From Ceratothoa steindachneri (Eukaryota > Arthropoda > Malacostraca > Isopoda > Cymothoidae): a stretch of DNA of 64,000 nt. Below are positions 18,940-30,317 of this stretch, one piece after another (position 1 is the stretch's first letter; every line of letters starts with the position of its first letter). Position numbers and translations under genes: made by a program. The notes beneath the pieces are model-generated. The model did not search any database, was not told where the DNA came from, and saw nothing but the letters and a program-made list of their open reading frames with translations. The DNA lies in contig OZ018328.1 of the NCBI GenBank assembly GCA_963969495.1, positions 3,215,886 through 3,279,885 of the forward strand, written 5' to 3'.

Positions 18940-21687
18940 GTGGAGTCAAATTGAATAGTGGTCTAGTGAACTGTATCTTGCGTTCGGTTAGGTATATACT
19001 TCTCGCTATCTGAACAAGGCTACTTGGTTTTCCTGGGAGCACATTCTTCCACTGGGAAATAGTGCTCTCCTTGTAGCTCGTCCAATAGCTTGCTGCAGTA
19101 TTTCTAGGTCCGCATCTATCTGTGGGAGGATGTCGCGTTCGATTTTTTCCCACGTCTTTCTCCCTAGCCTCTGGAGGACTATATTCAGTGGCTCGAGTCC
19201 TGCTCTTGCGTGCATAAGTTTGAGAGAGGTTTAACTGGCTGCCTGCATAACCACCGCGGGGTACACCAAAACTGGTCGCACCAGAATGTTGTACAGTTTC
19301 CTGATGTTTTTGGAGCTGAGATTTATGAACCTGTACAATTTAACAAGTTCTCTTTTAGCTAGGGAGATTCGGCTGTTGATGTGCGCCTTAAAACCCGTTG
19401 AGGTGAGGCGCAGACCCAGGACGTTACCCTTGTTGAAGTACGGGTAAAGCTCGTCCCTGACGATGACGTTGTCCTTTTTCCGGAGGTTCATTGGGAGGAT
19501 TTGAAACTTACGGCGGTTGGTTTTGATTTTCCACATTCTTTTGAATCGGTTGATATTTTCGATTTCGGTAGCTGTCTCCCTTGCTTGATATCCAGCGTTC
19601 CTATAGGAACCGGAGATGATTTGAGTGATGTCGTCTGCAAACTACAGGTACATCACATCCTCCCCGACTGGAGCAGGTAAGTCCAATGTGTACACAAAGT
19701 ACAGCAGCAGACTCAGACAGCTACCTTGTGGAACCCCCGCCTCTAGTTCAAATATGGGTCCTCTATTGCCCTCGATCGAGATTCGGGCCTTCCTCTCCAT
19801 GATGTAGTCACAGAGAACCCTTTCCAGGACCGGGTATAGCTGGAGGCCTAGGATCTTAAATTGTAGACCTCTTAGCAAAACCTTATCGAAGGCCTTCTGT
19901 ACATCACGCAACACCACGTTTACGTACTTCCCATCAGCTTTACAGCGGCTAGCTTTTCGGTTAGGAGGGCAAGGGCTGTATCAGTCCCCCGCCTCCTGCG
20001 AAACCCATGTTGCTGAGGGTTGTAAGCTTCCAGCTCGGTCAGCTGATCTTGTGGCCTATTGGCTAGAAGTTTCTCGTAGATTTTGCCTACAAACTCCTGG
20101 AGGGATATTCGCCTGTAGTCCACCAGTTGATCGGGGGGCTTGTTCCCTTTAGGGATAAAAATGATTTTAGCAATTTTTAGGCTATCGGGGAAGTAGCCCG
20201 TATTCAGGGAAGCGTTGAAGATGTTAGTGATTTCCTGAATGATCTCCCGGGGGCATGCACCAGATGGTTCTTAGTGATGCCCGTCCAGCCTGGCGCCTTT
20301 TGTTTAAAGGTTTTTATGACTTCCATGACCTCTACCGTTGTTATTAGTCGGCTATGGTCCGCCATTTCCCTCCCTTCGTCGACGTAGGCTTGTGGGTGCG
20401 TTCGATGTATGATCTGGTTGAGCTCTTCAATCAGATGGTCTTCGAATTCCTAGTCAAATTCCTCATCGTCCTCTGGTGTTATTGAGAAGATTTCCTTCCA
20501 GAACGTACGGAATCTTTCCTCCAGGACCGCCGGATCCTCAAAGTAGTCATCGCCCTCCTTAATGCGGGTCTTTTCTCTACTTGGTAGGCCTTTTAGCTTT
20601 TTCATTAGTCACATAATTGATCGGGGGCCACCTCGCTGTCCAACCTGGCTATTAGGCTGTTCCAGATCTCAGCCTGTTGTTGGTTAATAGCCAGCTTTAG
20701 CTCGTCGCGTAGGCGACGCAGTAGCGAACTTCGCTCCCAGTTTGTACCCGCTCTTTTTATCTCTTCATACATATCCCTGTACTCCCTGGCGATCTCTTTC
20801 ATCTCTTCGGTCCAACGAGGTTGTGGAAGAGTCTTGTTCCCTGTCATGGGTACGCACTCGCGGTCAGCTTCGATGATGAGGGCTGTTATCCTCTCCAGCT
20901 CCCCATCAATCTCCTCTAGAGTGGCCTCGACTAGGTCGGCTGGTTCGTAAACGCCTAGGATTTCTTCGTAGCGTTCCCAGTCGGTTGAGGCGTAGCTTTT
21001 GCGGAGAGGGACCGGAATCTGAATCGGAGCGAGTGAGATGGTTGTTAAGATCGCAATCTGGTTGCTGGGCCCTGCTGATCCTGGCTCGCTATAGTAATTG
21101 AATGGGAAGTCATCGCTTGTCATGATTATGTTGGGCTTAGTTGCTGCCTGTGAGGTGATATAGGTCGGGAATTCCGGTCCTATCCTCTGGATGTTTTTGC
21201 GTCTCATAATCATTTCCAAGTTATGGCCTCTGTTATTCGTGTTACCATAGCCAGTCGTTCGGCATCTGGCGTTGAGGTCGCCCTCAAGGAATACCATTCT
21301 GCCGTGACCGAATAAGGTGTAAAAGTTGTTGAGGGGCAGGTACGCTCTTCAAGGATGTTGATACGCCGCCGCGATCACGAGGTTGCCCACTAATGTAGGC
21401 ATCTCTATCGCCACGAACGACTCGTCCAGTTCTGGAAGGTGCCTGAACGAGAGATTCTTTTTGATTTCAATCGTGGTGGCGTCAAACCTCTCTTGAGAAT
21501 GGTTCTTTGCAACTACTCTGTAGCCCGGTATCTTTATTTTGTAAGATGTTGTGTTGATACCGTGCTCCAAAATCAATATGATGTCGGGGTATAGCACACG
21601 AAATATGTTTCCATACGCCGTTGCTTTTCCCTCCCATCCATTAACATTGAGTGTTGCAGTCTTCAACCTGTTGTCAGGGTTTTCCAT
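18940..21687 (-). pseudogene. I-clade LINE ORF2 (endonuclease + reverse transcriptase), copy A
   Basis: Start at ATG 21687: MENPDNRLKTATLNVNGWEG begins the endonuclease (TLNVNGW with catalytic Asn). The Glu block reads ILILEHGINT; after a frameshift near 21349 comes FLEGDLNARCR (the GDFN equivalent) and YYSEPGSAGPSNQIAIL (degenerate SDH). The linker has LPQPRWTEEM. RT motifs: YRRISLQEFVGKIYEKLL and QQHGFRRRRGTDTAL near 20090-19980, DVQKAFDKV, AGVPQGSCLS, FADDITQII (after a stop created at MYL*), and LRLTSTGFKAHINS. The C-terminus reads ARAGLEPLNIVLQRLGRK. The protein would act by target-primed reverse transcription. At least four frameshifts or stops. Confidence 0.8.
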
Positions 21688-21699
21688 TCTCTTTTCTGG

Positions 21700-23200
21700 C
21701 TCCTAGGGTTTCTTAGTGAAGGGACGCTTTTCCCGTTCCTCTTCTTTTTGTACTCCGCCGTGGGTATTTCCTCCAGTGTGTCCCTGTAGAGGGTGATGTT
21801 ATTATTGTTGAGGGCCTCTTGGACTACCTCTTCATCACACTGGGCATCGTAATCCCACTTGTGGTACTCCTTTCGGATTCTAACTAGGATTTTGTTTGTA
21901 TCATTGTCCTTTGGGGAGGGGAGTTGCTCCGATACATATATTCTGAGGTTTAGCTCATCCGCGTCTAGAGCTCTCCTTATCACTCGCTTCTTCTTGCTAC
22001 TTTTTCCAACAATTGGTGCGGCTTTGGTGTCTGAGGACTCCGTTGATTCCAAATCCGAATCCTCTGAGCTTTCCTTTTTGTTTCTTGTGTCGTTCTTGAC
22101 CTGGCAGCAGCTTCCCTTTCCTTCCTGGCTTCTATCCTGGGATCCGGCCTTTTGGTCTTTTCCCGAGACTTCCTTTCCTGTTTGTGCGTTGCTTGGTCTG
22201 CTTTTAGAACCATTTGTAGTTGTAGGACGTCTCCTGAAGGGGGGTCGTTCGGAAACCACATCTGGTTCAGTCCATTTTTCTCTAGCATTAGGTTCAGCTC
22301 TTTTGCGAAGCATCTAGGCTGGGTTAGATTCCTGACATAAGCATACAGGATGCATGTCAGGATTCTGGTGGATTCTTCATTTTGAATCTTCAGGTATGTC
22401 TTCTTGATTGCCGCCTCTGGGTAAGCTGCTTTTGCGACTTGGGCATACGATGGGTGTGCTCTCCTAGTTCCTCTTCTTGACTCTGCCTTTGTTTATTTTC
22501 TGATTATTTCTTTTTTCTTCGGACAAGCCATTGCCATAGTCCGGTGTCCCTGTCCGCATTATATGCACTTTTCGCGAGGGCTCTGGCAGCTCTTCCAGTG
22601 GTGTCCGGGTTCGCTGCATCTGGGGCATAGCTCCTCGGGTGCTTTGCATTCTCGGGTAGTATGGGCCTCCATTTTATAGCAGCGGAAGCAGAATTGAACT
22701 GAGTGGAACTCCTCACTCTCAATCTGTTCCCCGCTGATTCTGGCGTTGAAAAGCAGGAGCCCAGACTCCTTCGCCTTTCTGGCCATAGAGGTTTCCCCAA
22801 ATACTATCTTGAATACATGGGCGTATTCGGTATTGTCCCTCCTATTACGGAATTTAACAATTTCCGTAACTTCTGCCCGTGAGTGGTTTCTTATAATTTG
22901 ACCCCTTATTTCCTCACGGGAATGTTCCCCTATCCAGGGATCTAACTTCCGGCAGATCACACTCCTGTGTGATTGGATCTGCGAGGGAATAGCTGGTTAC
23001 AAGCCAAGCTTACGGAGGATCTCGATCGCAGCCTCCTTTGTCATCGCTTCGATGTCCTTTTCCGCCTCACAGACGGCGACATGACTCGTGGGGATTTCCA
23101 ATAGCCTTATCATACGCTTCGAAGACCTTCTAGTTGGAGGGTCTGTTGTGCCCACTTATGGTGCGCAGCGGGACCTGGGGGAGCTGGGTTTCGGCCATCT
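21700..23200 (-). pseudogene. I-clade LINE ORF1 (gag-like, three zinc knuckles), copy A
   Basis: Begins MAETQLPQVPLRTI at 23200, then frameshifts; the well-preserved part (22960-22559) has VICRKLDPWIGEHSREEI, TSMARKAKESGLLLFNARIS, and knuckles CFRCYKMEAHTTREC, CPRCSEPGHHWKSC, with a third (CGQGHRTMAMAC) preceded by a stop. Downstream: KNGLNQMWFPNDPPSGDV, an acidic-basic spacer, then LNLRIYVSEQLPSPKDND and TLYRDTLEEIP ending near 21700. Gag-like ORF1 proteins coat the element RNA. Broken by several frameshifts. It is homologous with ORF1 of copies B, C, D and E in this window. Confidence 0.8.
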
Positions 23201-23880
23201 TGTCTGCACGAGCCCCTAGGGGCGATGAACCACCGTGGGGTTGCTCCTGCTTCGTGGTTTCCTGAGTGCTTGCCAACTTAAAAATTGGTTAGGTTGTCCA
23301 AAAGATAAAAATTCTTCTTCTTCACTTTTTAGAGCGCTTGAGGGGGGGGGGCAGCACCTTCCCTCACCGTTGCAAGCGAGCCTCCATGAACGTGAACTGC
23401 TGGATGGATGGATGAGATGAATGTGGGTGAACCCGGGGAGGCCCCTTAGACGGTTGGTTGTGGCGGATTTAATGATGGATGTTGATTGAATCAACTACCA
23501 CCACCCGAGAGGTGCCGCCCCGTCTGAGGTTTGGTTATCGATGCTGCTTCCAACTTACACAGGGACGGTTGTATGTCCCCCTGTGGTCTAGGCCGGAAAC
23601 TACCCTCAGGGACGAAAGCGAACTCTTCCCCAAAGCTTTCAGCATCGCCTCGTAACCGGGTTGCCACTAACGCCGAGTTCTACAGTGGGCTAGTCCACAA
23701 ACCTGCTTTCCTGGGCGCCCCCAATTATGCCTACCACACGAACGGCATAGTTGGGACGTGGAAAGATGAATGGCAGTTCAGTTCATTTCAGCTCCCCTGA
23801 CCCGGCATGAGGAAGGGAAAGATGCGAGGTCGAATTAGCCCGACATTCGTCGGTTTGTCGTGCTCTAATAAAGACTTTTC
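23201..23880 (-). other. 5' UTR of LINE copy A
   Basis: GC-rich non-coding DNA before ORF1. Words such as CGTCCCAACTATG, GGACTAGCCCACT and the ACATACAACCGTC block also appear in the 5' UTR of copy C (35395-35917), and the part next to ORF1 (CAGTTCACGTTCATGGAGGC) recurs in copy E at about 53420. LINE 5' UTRs usually hold an internal promoter; none can be pinpointed here. Confidence 0.6.
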
Positions 23881-25435
23881 CTTCTGTTCCCCGTAGGGAA
23901 ACGTGAATAAATTCACGTATAAAGTCGCGTTGCTTTACCGGCGAAAGACGTCTTCAGAGTTAGGTGAATTATCCAATTTTTCTATCCCGTCAGAGTGCTA
24001 ATAAATATTTTGAAAGTAAGTGCTTTCCGCACCTAAAACCGAAGCCGTAAATGACTACTTAGGATGCCTACAAACAACACTATTAGTACTATTTTTACTA
24101 CAAAAAAACACCGTGTAGGTTTTCTGAAGATTTAGTTACTTCCCAACGAAAGGTGACTGGTTATAAAACGGATTAATTAGTATCAGGTACTTAACAATTC
24201 AATGATATTTTATTAATATTTATAATTCTTACAATTTTTTAATTATGTTACCCCTATAATAAAGGTAAATAACATATTTATATTTTACTTGAAATTTTTG
24301 AAAAGTATATTTCTTTATACTCAGAGTGTAATTATTTTTTAAAATATAATCTAAACTTTGTCTATGGAATTTGGGGATTTATTAATATATAAAGCTTTTC
24401 AAGATTTACTTAATAGTCCGTACACTTTTGATTTTTTTTTAAATTTTCAAAGGCATTTATATGCCTATAAAATCCTAGTAAAATAAGTTATTACTGTAGC
24501 CAATTTAACTTTTATTTTTGTTTTCAAAGCGTCATATGCATTCTGCCAAGTTTGTCCTTTTCTTTTGTGGGTAAAACGGAGTTTGAAACTGTCCTGTTTT
24601 ACCTCCAAAATGAAAAGATGTTCATGTAGGTATCATGGCATATATCGTCATCATCACTAACTCTATAATTTAAAAAGGGGATTTTGGAGAGTATTTTAAT
24701 AATAATTTCATCTTAGTTTGGTTATGACTTATATATTTTTGATTAAAGTTATTTCTAGTATTTCTTTTATAATATCAAATAACAAAATGGTGAAGTTTAG
24801 ATAAGTATGGAAATTTTGTGAATTTTTTAACAACGTGATATTTTGAAAGGGAGGAAATTTAGTTTAGAGTTCCTTTTTAAAATTATTATAATTGGCGAAG
24901 TTCCGAATATTTATACAAATTTAACCATGGCTGCTTTTTTTAGACTTTAAATTTTAGTAGCGAAGCCATTGCCTGGTAATTTATATTTTATCAACGTGAT
25001 ATTTTGAAAGGGGGGAAATTTAGTTCCTTTATAAAATTATTATAATTGGCGAAGTTCAGAAAATTTATAAAAATTTAACCATGGCTGCTGTTTTTAAGAT
25101 TTTACTCTTAGTAGCCAAGCGCAAGCTCCCCCTGTAGGGAAGGGAGTGGCGAAGCCATTACCTGGTAATGTTATATTTATATTTTGTCAGCATATTATGA
25201 AAATCATAATTTGACCACTTCTTGATTACTACTTTTTACTCATGACTTGGCGTCTTTTGAACTCTGGCGATGTCGGGCAACTCTGATCGCTGAAGACTGA
25301 ATCAGAGTTGCCAGATTGGCAAACTACCGTAGTTTATGAAGATTTTTGGTTGTGACTCGATGCGTTTTACGATATAATGATTAATTATTATATTTGATTG
25401 ACATAACCAATCATAATGAATATACCACTCATATT
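23881..25435. other. AT-rich non-coding DNA with a 161-bp tandem duplication
   Basis: No coding signal. A perfect short hairpin ACGTGAATAAATTCACGT lies at about 23912-23929. A two-copy direct repeat with period 161 bp runs from about 24831 to 25180: both copies share CAACGTGATATTTTGAAAGG, TATTATAATTGGCGAAGTTC, TTTAACCATGGCTGCT and GCGAAGCCATTRCCTGGTAA. The second copy carries an extra 30-40 bp near 25110. Confidence 0.6.
24831..25180. repeat. Two-copy tandem duplication, period 161 bp
   Basis: The start words CAACGTGATATTTTGAAAGG lie at 24831 and 24992. The copies differ by point changes and small indels, so the duplication is not recent. Confidence 0.8.
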
Positions 25436-25439
25436 ATTG

Positions 25440-26336
25440 GTAATACTTCAGATTCGAGGCGCACAGTAGAAGGTGTAGAAAGTATTGCAGTAGCTCTCGA
25501 GAAGATATTTATTAGATCACTAGAGTCTGGAGAAATACCAAATGATTGGAAATTGGCAAATGTAGTGCCAATTTTTAAAAAGGGAAGCAAAGAGGACCCA
25601 AATAACTTTAGACCGGTAAGCTTAACTTCTATAGTCTGTAAAATTCTTGAGAAGATGGTTAAGAAGGGAATTTCTGATCATCTAGAGAGTAGCAGGTTAA
25701 TTAATGATGCTCAGCATGGTTTTAGAAAAGATAGATCGTGTTTAACTAATTTACTGGATTTTATGGATTATGTAACTAAAGAATTAGATAGGGGTGAGCA
25801 AGTTGATGTGATCTACTTAGATTTCAGCAAAGCTTTTAATAAGGTTCCACATAGAAGACTAGTTCATAAATTAAAGCTGCATAGGATATGTGGGTACGTT
25901 TTAAATTGGATAACTGAATGGCTGAAAAATAGGAAACAGAGAGTTGTACTGAATGGAGTGAGGTCAGAGTGGAGGAATGTTATTAGTGGCGTACCTCAGG
26001 GATCAGTTTTAGGCCCTTTATTATTTATAATCTATGTAAATGATCTTGGGCAAGGTGTAAATAGCAAAGTGTCAATTTTTGCTGATGACACTAAATTGGC
26101 AGCTGTAGTCAAAGAGGTTGAGGGTAGCTTTAAAGTGCAGGGTGACTTGAATAACTTGTTAGCTTGGGCTCAGAAGTGGCAGATGACTTTTAACCTTAAT
26201 AAATGCAAAGTTATTAACATGGGGAGAGATAATAGGGAATTTAGCTATGAGATGGATGGATATTGGCTTAATTCAGTTGAAGATGAGAAGGACTTAGGAG
26301 TGGTAGTAGATAGGTCACTGAAGTTTTCAAAGCGAT
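25440..26336 (+). pseudogene. CR1 reverse transcriptase, N-terminal and palm part
   Basis: The open frame contains VESIAVALEKIFIRSLESGE, IPNDWKLANVVPIFKKG, NFRPVSLTSIVCKILEKMV, DAQHGFRKDRSCLTNLLDF, VDVIYLDFSKAFNKVPHRRL, SGVPQGSVLGPLLFIIYVND and IFADDTKLAAVV, followed by the thumb block WAQKWQMTFNLNKCKV. All catalytic aspartates (DFSKAF and FADD) are intact, and no stop interrupts 300 codons. The endonuclease is absent through 5' truncation, so the copy cannot move by itself. The enzyme would copy its RNA at a nicked chromosomal target. Confidence 0.85.
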
Positions 26337-27127
26337 GATATATTTATTGGAAGAAGCACAAGTATTTCATACATCAAATAAATAAATTCACAAAATTTAC
26401 ACAATGTAAAAAATATATATAGACAAAAGTGGTGAAAAAATGGAAAAAATTTATAGTTGAGGAGAGGAAGAAGTAATAGTCGAAGGCAAAGTTACACAAA
26501 GGGGGTCTCCTGGAGAATACACGCAGGAGCTCAGCTTTTTGACATTTTTTGGATTTAGGTTGTACCCACTTACAGGGTTTTAAAAATAAATTAATCCTAC
26601 CCACTAATTGGGTTATAGTTTTTAAATTATCATTGATCTTTAATCTTTCATTTATGTATCATTTGAGTTTAAGTTTTAGATATTGCTATATATAATGAAA
26701 ATGATTTTAATTCACTGTATTTACATATATACTGAACTTAGTTTTAGTTAGCTGTATCACACATTGGTTATTAGTTTTTAATTTTATAGTCTTCTATTAA
26801 TATTATTCGCTAAATTGAACTGTATTTAAGTTTAAGATACTGTTATACTATGCACTTAACTTTAATTCACTGTATTTACACATATGCTGTACTTAGTTTT
26901 AATTAACTGTATTTACACATTGGTTATTATTTTAATTTTATAGACTTCTATTTATATTATTCGCTAAATTGAATATTTGTCTGTTAATTGTCACATTTCA
27001 ATTATTCACTTATTTCACTATTCAACTTGTTTGTTTAATTAATTATTTGTTTAACTATTAACACTTTATCGTTTTACACTATTATTTAGTTGTTTCGCGC
27101 TTAACACTTTATTTAACTTTTTTATTT
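26334..27127 (-). other. 3' UTR of element B with an internal duplication
   Basis: AT-rich, non-coding. A unit of about 165 bp is repeated: AATTCACTGTATTTACA, CACATTGGTTATTA, TTTTATAGWCTTCTATT and TATTATTCGCTAAATTGAA occur in that order at 26709-26829 and again at 26874-26978. Duplicated 3' UTR modules are seen in several LINEs; a role in RT recognition is possible but unproven. Confidence 0.65.
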
Positions 27128-28665
27128 TTAGTTTATCGCCGAGGTCTTCATGCCGCACTTTATTTTCTCGAAGGTTGATGCGTTCACCGTGTGACAATTT
27201 GATCCCGGGATGTACATGGTGCCGCTGCATAGGAGGCTCTCCATTTCCTTTGGAGACCAGGGTCCCTCAAAAGTCCACTTGAAGTCGCCACTCCTAATGC
27301 CCTTTACCAGTTGCGTTTGATTGTTCTTTTCGGGTCTACATCCAGTAGTCCCGAAAACTTTTATTTTTAGTTCTTCCCCGTCGAAAAAGCGTCCCTTTTC
27401 CAGGACGTTGACTTTTTCTGTCAGGGGAACTGCGGGATAAGAATCGTCATCCTCAGATTCTCCATCCATACTTTCTTCTTCCATTTGTTTAGGGGGTTTG
27501 CTGATCTTTTTCTTTCTCGTTCTCTTTTCCTTCGGGGTGCTTTTCTCTTGCGTGGTTACTTGTTTTGCTCCTTCTTGGTTCTCATCTTCTTCAGGGTTGA
27601 TTGTTGGTTCTTCATTAATTTTTAACTCTTCGGGGGCTTTCTGCTGCTTTACATCTATGAATTCGATGTTCAGCACGTCCTTGGAAGGTGGGTTCGGGGG
27701 GAACCACAGCTTCTTTTTTTTAACGCCGTTGTTCTTTAACATAGCGTTTAGTTCCTCCGAAAAACTGCCAGGGCGAGCAAGATTTGCCAGGTGGGCAACT
27801 ATGACCATCGTCATAATCTCCTTGCTCTCAGCCGGCAGGATTAATTTCGGGGCCGCTTTGTCCGTCGAAGTAGTGGCGTTTCTAGGAGTCGAAGTCGCGG
27901 TGGCATATGTTGCCTTTGACTTTTCCTCCTTTTGCAGTCTGAGCTTCAGCCTTTTGTTTTTTAGTGCTTCCTTGCGTAGAGGGCATTTCATGGCCAAAGC
28001 CCTATGCTCTCCTCCGCAATTTGCACATTTCGGCTTTTCTTCCCGGCAATCTCTCCATCCGTGACCGGTTCTGGAGCATGTCGCACAGACTTGGATGTTG
28101 GTGGGGCAGTTTCTTGTCGGGTGGCTCTCGATGGCCAGGCAGATTTGGCAGTTTTCAATGAAGATATATTCTTCTGCCTCTATCTGCTCTGGCGCGACGC
28201 GAAGGTAGAAGCCCAGAAGGCCTTCCCTTAGCGCTCTCTGAGCCATCCCGATGGTTGCGAAGGTTACCTTGATGAGGGATTTGCCGATTTTATCCACCCT
28301 CTCTACACTTGCCCATGATTGTTTTTCATTTAACTCGGCTTGGATGTCTTCGGTCGTATTCTCAAAGAAGTAGGGGTCAATTCTTTTGAGGATGACGGCC
28401 CTCTTCACGAGTAGCTCGTAGGGAACTACCACTTCGAGCCCTATCTCGCGAAGGGGTTGCCTGGCCTGGTCTGAAACAAGGGTTTCTACATCCTTGTTTT
28501 TCCAGCAGACTGCCGCCCATCCATTTGGGGTTTCGATGAGACGAGTGAGTTCGATGTTAATTTCACCGATTACCGTTTTGAATACAGTTTCCCGAGATGG
28601 TTTTGGTTTCCCCGCAATTAGACGGAGGGGGATCCGTTTAGTGTCCTGGGAGGGCGGGGGGACTC
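27128..28665 (-). CDS. I-clade LINE ORF1 protein (gag-like), best preserved copy
   Basis: The minus-strand frame is open from a stop near 28666 to the TAA at 27128, about 512 codons, without a convincing ATG at the start (the first ATG codons are internal), so the true N-terminus may be lost. Order: IAGKPKPSRETVF, GWAAVCWKNKDVETLV (RRM-like region), GMAQRALREGLLGFYLR, then three CCHC knuckles at roughly codons 190-235: CQICLAIESHPTRNC, CATCSRTGHGWRDC, CANCGGEHRALAMKC. Next come KKLWFPPNPPSKDVLNIEF, an acidic/lysine-rich spacer, and a C-terminal domain with GIRSGDFKWTFEGPWSPKEM and SNCHTVNASTFEKIKCG. The protein would bind element RNA as part of the retrotransposition particle. Neighbouring ORF2 is missing, so any movement would rely on an enzyme supplied in trans. 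Confidence 0.8.
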
Positions 28666-28868
28666 ATGTCCCCCTTCGGGCAATGTTGCCCTTCCCCCTA
28701 GTTAGTCTCTCACTTTCTTCTCGGGGGGGGGGAGAGCACCACTCCGTGGCCGTCGAGATTGAGCGGTCTTTGGCGTTTTGCCGAGTCTTCCCTCAACGGT
28801 TTCCTCCTTTACCGGATCAGGAGGTTAGGACACTACGCGCACACAAACTGTTCAGTACTACTCTACTC

Positions 28869-29426
28869 TTTTCAAAGCAGTGTATTGATGCAAAAAATAG
28901 AGCAAATAGGCCGCTAGGTTACATTAAAAGAAATGTTAGCTACAAGAGTAAGGAGGTCATCCTTAAATTATACAACTCTTATGTCAGGCCACATTTAGAG
29001 TACTGTATACAGGCATGGTCACCACATTTTAGACATGATATAAACTTGTTAGAGTCAGTACAAAGGAGGGCAACAAAAATAATACCATCCCTGAAGCACC
29101 TTGAATATGAAGATAGACTGAGGGTATTAAATATGTTTTCATTTGAAAGAAGGTGTGTGAAGGGAGATATGATTGAGCTTTTTAAAATCTTTTCTGGGAT
29201 CGATAAATTGGATTTCAGCAAGTTATTTGAGTTAGAAGGTAGTAATAGAACTAGAGGCCACCACTTAAAGATTAAAAAACAGAGGCGCAGACTGGATGTT
29301 AGAAAATATTTTTTCACTAACAGAGTGGTGGATTATTGGAATAGTTTGCCACCTGAGACTGTAGACAGCCCAAACTTGAATGTTTTCAAGCGCAGATTGG
29401 ATGATTATATAGGGATGGAGGGTTAA
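28869..29426 (+). pseudogene. CR1 reverse transcriptase C-terminal part
   Basis: Open to the TAA after MEG. It reads CIDAKNRANRPLGYIKRN, YNSYVRPHLEYCIQAWSP, LLESVQRRATKIIPSLK, IELFKIFSGIDKLDFSKLFE, RTRGHHLKIKKQRRRLDV and VVDYWNSLPPETVDSPN. This is the thumb and C-terminal region completing 25440-26336. The frame remains intact across the insert and the match to the copy at 30318-30587 is close. Confidence 0.85.
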
Positions 29427-29727
29427 TTTTTTACTTTTCGGTATGTGGATATGTTTCTTGAATCATTCCTGTGGATGCAGTTTCTTTTTATTATATATTT
29501 TGGGGGACTTTGATTTTGTTTTTGACAGACTCCTATGGAGGCTTTAAATTATATATTGTAGATGCATGGTTGGACATTCCTATGGATTGTTAAATTGTAT
29601 ATTGTAGATGCATGATCTGACACAATCCTATGGATGCGTTATATGGGTGGGATTTGATGGATACGGATGACCTTTGATAGGTCCTTGTGGCTTTTGTCAT
29701 CCGTGAAATTATGTTATGTTATGTTAT

Positions 29728-30310
29728 GGCGCTGTTAGTCGGCTACAATTTTGGGCTACAGCATATCTCTTATGACGTCAGACGGTAGCGTCAGATGTGA
29801 CAATCACTGCGTTCTATTTTTTTGTTGTTTTGGGGATTTGTAACTTTTAGTCTATTGTTTACTAAATATCTGCGCTCTGCTCGTTTATATATTTTTTTCT
29901 AAGTTAGGTAAGGTTTCTTGATGTCTTTTTGTATTGTTTTCTTATTTTTGTTTACTGCGAACGATAACAGCTTCTTACTGGCAACATCGTAGCTTATAAA
30001 TAGGACCCGTTTTGCAAATGTTTTTCTTTCGTTATTGTGTTTTCGTGCTTTCCATGTGCTTCTTTGTTATTCGAATTCGGCTTTACTTTGTATGATCGCG
30101 AGAAACTTTTAGATTATTTAGAGGCGCATAAACTAATCAAGAAACCTATAAAAGTAAGAATTGTTTGTTATTAGGTTAGGTTTTTCTGCCAGTAAAAAGC
30201 TGTTGGGGGAGACCCCCCCCCCCCCAGTAAATTCAAGGGGACTGCTCGTGGGGGAGATATCACTGCAGGTGGACCACCCTGCGATGATCCTGAGTTTCAA
30301 TCAATTGGGG
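29728..30310. other. Unassigned DNA with G/C homopolymers
   Basis: No coding region recognised. Runs of C (about 30211-30225) and G (about 30306-30316) lie just before the next CR1 3' end. Confidence 0.5.
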
Positions 30311-30317
30311 GGGGGGG

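Larger units (their letters stand above)
18600..23880 (-). mobile_element. I-clade (Nimb-like) LINE copy A, near full length
   Basis: On the minus strand: 5' UTR (23880-23201), ORF1 with three CCHC knuckles (23200 to about 21700), ORF2 endonuclease and RT (21687 to about 18940), and a 3' UTR with repeated short hairpins (18910-18681). Copy E (53390-57266, plus strand) is closely similar throughout and allows the broken frames to be matched. No RNase H domain is visible after the RT. The exact ends are uncertain: the 3' end is placed before the (AT)n tract and the 5' end where similarity to copy C's 5' UTR stops. Confidence 0.78.
26334..28868 (-). mobile_element. ORF1-only I-clade LINE (copy B), flanked by a 10-bp target duplication
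   Basis: Bounded by TTTTCAAAGC repeats. On the minus strand: about 200 bp 5' UTR, a long ORF1 (28665-27128), then about 790 bp of AT-rich DNA with no RT or endonuclease remnant, ending AATAAATATATCAT at the left TSD. The element therefore looks like a non-autonomous LINE that keeps ORF1 and the 3' UTR, comparable in plan to mammalian HAL1. Confidence 0.75.
25440..29727 (+). mobile_element. CR1 LINE split by insertion of I-clade element B
   Basis: RT part 1 at 25440-26333 and part 2 at 28869-29426 join across the insert: left reads DRSLKFSK, right reads FSKQCIDAKNRANRPLGYIK. The 10-bp word TTTTCAAAGC flanks the insert on both sides (26324-26333 and 28869-28878), a target-site duplication. The 3' UTR (29427-29727) ends in TTATGTTATGTTATG, the tail repeat, and is matched by a second copy at 30318-30838. 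The 5' end is truncated near 25440. Confidence 0.85.

Noticed and set aside
21859..22317. 152-codon plus-strand ORF
   Set aside because: Antisense shadow of LINE copy A ORF1; no family signature.
23531..23800. Small plus-strand ORF as a host gene
   Set aside because: It falls in the 5' UTR of minus-strand LINE copy A and has no homologous frame in copy C.
27498..28064. 188-codon plus-strand ORF rich in F and S
   Set aside because: It is the antisense of the well-supported minus-strand ORF1 with three zinc knuckles (27128-28665).
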